A stretch of DNA of 64,000 nucleotides. Source: Roseibium aestuarii (GTDB lineage: Bacteria; Pseudomonadota; Alphaproteobacteria; Rhizobiales; Stappiaceae). The notes under the pieces are model-generated. The model did not search any database. It worked only from the letters and a program-made list of their open reading frames with translations, and was not told the origin of the DNA. The stretch spans positions 62,001 to 126,000 of the forward strand of contig NZ_VORA01000003.1 in NCBI RefSeq assembly GCF_008477545.1, given 5' to 3'. The position numbers were made by a program, and so were the translations under genes. This document shows, piece by piece, positions 61,607 through 64,000 of the stretch (position 1 is the stretch's first letter; the number at the start of each line of letters is the position of its first letter).

Positions 61607-62527
61607 ATGACGGATGCCCACGTGACCGAGAGCCTGACCCTCCGCCTGAAACAGATCGGCGCCCGCCTGGAACCGGTGCTCGAGCATCTGCTCGCCCGCC
61701 AGCCCCTTGCCGGAGAGACCTGCCGTCCGGACCGTCTGGTCGAGGCCATGCGCTACGCTGCCCTTGGCGGCGGCAAGCGTCTGCGGCCGGTTCTCGTGGC
61801 GGAGGTCGCCTGCCTCTTCGGGCGCGAGGATGACGGCGTTCTGGTGGCCGGAGCGGCCCTGGAATTGATCCATTGCTATTCGCTGGTCCATGACGACCTG
61901 CCCGCCATGGACGATGACGATCTGCGCCGGGGTCGCCCCACCGTGCACAAGGCCTTCGACGAGGCCACCGCCATCCTTGCGGGAGACGCGCTGCTCACCC
62001 TGGCCTTCGATGCCATTACCCTGGACGAGGTTCATGCGGATCCGGCAGTGCGCCTGCACCTGACCCGGGACCTCGCCCGCGCGGCAGGCCTCGGCGGCAT
62101 GGCCGGCGGTCAGATGCTGGATCTGGAATCCGAGACCCGCGCCCGCAGCGAACAGGAGATCCGCCAGCTTCAGGCCATGAAGACCGGCGCCCTGCTGCGC
62201 TATGCCTGCCGCGCCGGCGCCCTGCTGGCCGACGCTTCGGCACAGGACGTGGAGCGGCTCACCCGCTTCGGCGAGATCATCGGTCTGGCCTTCCAGCTGG
62301 CCGATGACCTGCTCGACGTGGAGGCCAGCGCCGAGACCACCGGCAAGGCCACGGGCAAGGACGCCGCCGCCGGCAAGGCAACCCTCGTCGGCCTGATGGG
62401 TGTCGACGCGACGCGGGCGGAACTGGAAAAGCTTCTGGGCGAGGCATCGGACCTGCTTGCCCCCTTCGGCGACCGCGCCGCCCCCCTCCTGGCCCTCGCC
62501 GAATTCATCACCAACCGGGATCACTGA
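61607..62527 (+). CDS. ispA: Polyprenyl diphosphate synthase (farnesyl diphosphate synthase)
   Basis: A 306-aa trans-isoprenyl diphosphate synthase. The first Asp-rich motif is HDDLPAMDDDDLRRGRPT (Asp96-Asp102, with the two-residue insertion of the bacterial FPP/type II enzymes) and the second is FQLADDLLDVE. GGGKRLRP binds the pyrophosphate. The product is probably farnesyl diphosphate for quinones, hopanoids and undecaprenol; chain length cannot be fixed with certainty. Start at the ATG where similarity begins. No xseB or dxs next to it. Confidence 0.93.
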   Translation: MTDAHVTESLTLRLKQIGARLEPVLEHLLARQPLAGETCRPDRLVEAMRYAALGGGKRLRPVLVAEVACLFGREDDGVLVAGAALELIHCYSLVHDDLPAMDDDDLRRGRPTVHKAFDEATAILAGDALLTLAFDAITLDEVHADPAVRLHLTRDLARAAGLGGMAGGQMLDLESETRARSEQEIRQLQAMKTGALLRYACRAGALLADASAQDVERLTRFGEIIGLAFQLADDLLDVEASAETTGKATGKDAAAGKATLVGLMGVDATRAELEKLLGEASDLLAPFGDRAAPLLALAEFITNRDH

Positions 62528-62583
62528 GGTCGGGAGGATCGGCCAAGTGCGCGCCAGATAGCTCTGTGGAAACGCCCAAGCCA

Positions 62584-62707
62584 TCCCCCCCTCTGCCCCA
62601 GTCGGGACATCTCCCCCTCAAGGGGGGAGAAAGGAGCAAGCGGCCAGCAGAGCGCCCCTCTCCTCCCTTGCGGGGGAGATGTCAGCGCAAGCTGACAGAG
62701 GGGGGTG
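62584..62707. repeat. RIME-like palindromic intergenic repeat
   Basis: About 124 bases with two mirrored halves. CCCCCCTCTG at the left pairs with CAGAGGGGGG at the right; inside are CATCTCCCCCTCAAGGGGGGAG and the matching CTCCCTTGCGGGGGAGATG, and a small GTCAGC-GCAA-GCTGAC stem. This agrees with the RIME/ABC-type mosaic palindromes described from rhizobia. It lies between convergent ispA and tyrC and may also act as a transcription end. Confidence 0.72.
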
Positions 62708-62727
62708 AGTCTCGATCCCCTGAAGCC

Positions 62728-63654
62728 TCAGTCCTTCTTGTGCGGACGGCCAAAGTCGGGGGCGTCGGTTTCCTGGCCCGCCTCGATGATCGAGCGGCGG
62801 ATGCCCCGGGTGCGGGTGAAGAGCTCGAAGAGCTGGTCGCCGTCGCCCCAGCGTACGGCGCGCTGCAGGGCAGCCAGGTCTTCCGAGAAGCGGCCCAGCA
62901 TTTCCAGGATCGCGTCCTTGTTGTGCAGGCACACGTCCCGCCACATGGTCGGATCGGACGCCGCCAGACGGGTGAAGTCACGGAAACCGGAGGCGGAATA
63001 CTTGATCACCTCGGACTTGGTGACCGTTTCCAGATCATCCGCCGTGCCCACGATGTTGTAGGCAATCAGATGCGGCAGGTGGGACACAATGGCCAGAACC
63101 CGGTCGTGGTGATCCGGGTCCATGACATCCACATTGGAGCCCATGCCGCGCCAGAAGGCCGACAGGCGCTCGATCGCCTGCGCATCCTGCTCCGCCTGAT
63201 CGGGGGTGAGGATGCACCAGCGGTTCTCGAAAAGCGTGGCAAAGCCCGCGTCCGGCCCGGACTGCTCCGTCCCGGCGATCGGGTGGCCGGCGATGAAGTG
63301 GACATTGGCCGGCACATGCGGCCGCACGTCCTTCACCACCTTGGCCTTGGTCGACCCCACGTCGCTCAGGATCGCACCCGCCTTGAGGGAGGGAGCGATC
63401 CACTTGGCCACCGCCCCGCTGGCCCCCACCGGCGTGCAGAGGATCACCAGATCCGCGCCATCCGCCGCCTCTCCCGCATCCAGGCAATATCGATCCCCGA
63501 GGCCCAGATCCTCGGCCCGCCGCAGCGAGACTTCGGACTGATCCGCAATGATGACATGACCCGCAAGGCCGCGGGCCTTCACGGCCCGGGCGATGGAGGA
63601 CCCGATCAGGCCGATGCCGATCAGGGTGAGGCGTTGAAAGAGCGGTTCGGACAT
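62728..63654 (-). CDS. tyrC: Prephenate/arogenate dehydrogenase
   Basis: A 308-aa enzyme of tyrosine synthesis. The Rossmann loop is LIGIGLIGSSIARAVK, the catalytic region FIAGHPIAGTEQSG carries the conserved His, and the C-terminal helical domain begins DDLETVTKSEVIKYSASGFRDFTRLA. It uses NAD(P) to make 4-hydroxyphenylpyruvate from prephenate or tyrosine from arogenate. The ATG chosen lies 15 bases after the end of the upstream hisC, so the two are one operon, an arrangement usual in alphaproteobacteria. The last residues are hydrophilic (RPHKKD). Confidence 0.92.
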   Translation of the reverse strand: MSEPLFQRLTLIGIGLIGSSIARAVKARGLAGHVIIADQSEVSLRRAEDLGLGDRYCLDAGEAADGADLVILCTPVGASGAVAKWIAPSLKAGAILSDVGSTKAKVVKDVRPHVPANVHFIAGHPIAGTEQSGPDAGFATLFENRWCILTPDQAEQDAQAIERLSAFWRGMGSNVDVMDPDHHDRVLAIVSHLPHLIAYNIVGTADDLETVTKSEVIKYSASGFRDFTRLAASDPTMWRDVCLHNKDAILEMLGRFSEDLAALQRAVRWGDGDQLFELFTRTRGIRRSIIEAGQETDAPDFGRPHKKD

Positions 63655-63671
63655 GGACGGTAGCGGCTGGC

Positions 63672-64000
63672 TTACTTCTTCAGGAACTCGGCCAGGAGAG
63701 CGACAACCTCGCGGTTGGCCTCTTCCGAGCCGATCGACATGCGCAGGGCGTTGGGCAGACCGTAGTTGGACACCCGGCGCAGAACGACACCGCGCTCGAG
63801 CAGGAAGGCATCCGCATCCTCGGCGCGCTTGCCGGCCACATCGGGGAAATGCATCAGCACGAAGTTGCCGACGCTCGGAGTGACGGTCAGGCCCAGCGCT
63901 TCCAGCTCGGTCGAAACCCACGGCAGCCAGGTCTCGTTGTGAGCGACCGCAGCCTCGACGAAGGCCTTGTCCTTCACCGCCGCAATGCCGGCAGCCAGAG
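63672..64000 (-). CDS. hisC: Histidinol-phosphate/aromatic aminotransferase, C-terminal part
   Basis: The last 108 residues of a PLP-dependent class I/II aminotransferase; the rest lies beyond the window. [28 protein letters not shown] and [32 protein letters not shown] match the HisC small domain, where the Arg of LRMSIG binds the substrate phosphate or carboxylate. Downstream tyrC indicates a role in both histidine and aromatic amino acid synthesis. Confidence 0.88.
   Translation of the reverse strand, partial: LAAGIAAVKDKAFVEAAVAHNETWLPWVSTELEALGLTVTPSVGNFVLMHFPDVAGKRAEDADAFLLERGVVLRRVSNYGLPNALRMSIGSEEANREVVALLAEFLKK

Noticed and set aside
1..64000. CRISPR arrays, insertion sequences, prophage or plasmid genes
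   Set aside because: No regularly spaced repeats, transposase, integrase or phage structural motifs were found; the only repeats are short palindromes.

Overview
The window is a 64 kb piece of a high-GC alphaproteobacterial chromosome. It looks like Hyphomicrobiales (Rhizobiales), perhaps the Stappiaceae/Pannonibacter neighbourhood; this is an inference from gene content (DUF2794, PhaR, baeRF-type host attachment protein, UrtABCDE next to a transporter-kinase, a RIME-like palindrome) and not a proven identification. Coding density is high. I see no prophage, transposase, CRISPR array or rRNA, and one tRNA gene (tRNA-Leu, CAA).

Layout. 1-13 kb holds dispersed housekeeping and signalling genes: PAP2 phosphatase, a soluble hybrid histidine kinase, an AEC transporter, a GGDEF-EAL protein, gluQ, alkA, an Lrp regulator, an alpha/beta hydrolase, a GT4 glycosyltransferase, an HBM-type chemoreceptor and thpR. 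13-25 kb holds an aldo-keto reductase, the divergent tesA / ybbA-ybbP locus, a Bax-inhibitor-1 protein behind a structured leader, GFA, DUF2794, a candidate sRNA, ppa, a zincin, and a yqaA-dsbB-small membrane protein operon. 24.8-27.5 kb holds tRNA-Leu, a CYTH-CHAD protein and phnF. 27.6-35.6 kb is a C-P lyase operon: phnGHIJKL, a hexapeptide transferase, a DUF1045 2H phosphoesterase, phnM and phnN. It is read divergently from phnF, with a dyad operator between them. It has no phnCDE transporter and no phnP. 35.7-38.6 kb is an AsmA protein.

38.7-49.7 kb is a nitrogen block. urtABCDE (urea ABC transporter, minus strand) has a hairpin attenuator after urtA. Beyond a small secreted Asp-rich protein lies a plus-strand pair: a 1157-aa protein that fuses an NCS1-like permease domain, a Cys-rich module, a histidine kinase and a receiver, followed with an 8-bp overlap by a LuxR-type response regulator. 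A near-consensus sigma-54 promoter stands in front of the pair. This is the most interesting system in the window: a putative transporter-shaped nitrogen-compound sensor beside a urea importer.

49.7-64 kb holds rpmI-rplT, several small hypothetical genes, a gamma-glutamyltransferase family gene divergent from a GlcG/HbpS-type gene, a GNAT gene with no usual start codon, phaR divergent from phaA-phaB (polyhydroxybutyrate synthesis), yciB, rpmF, mtgA, ispA, a RIME-like repeat, tyrC and the 3' end of hisC.
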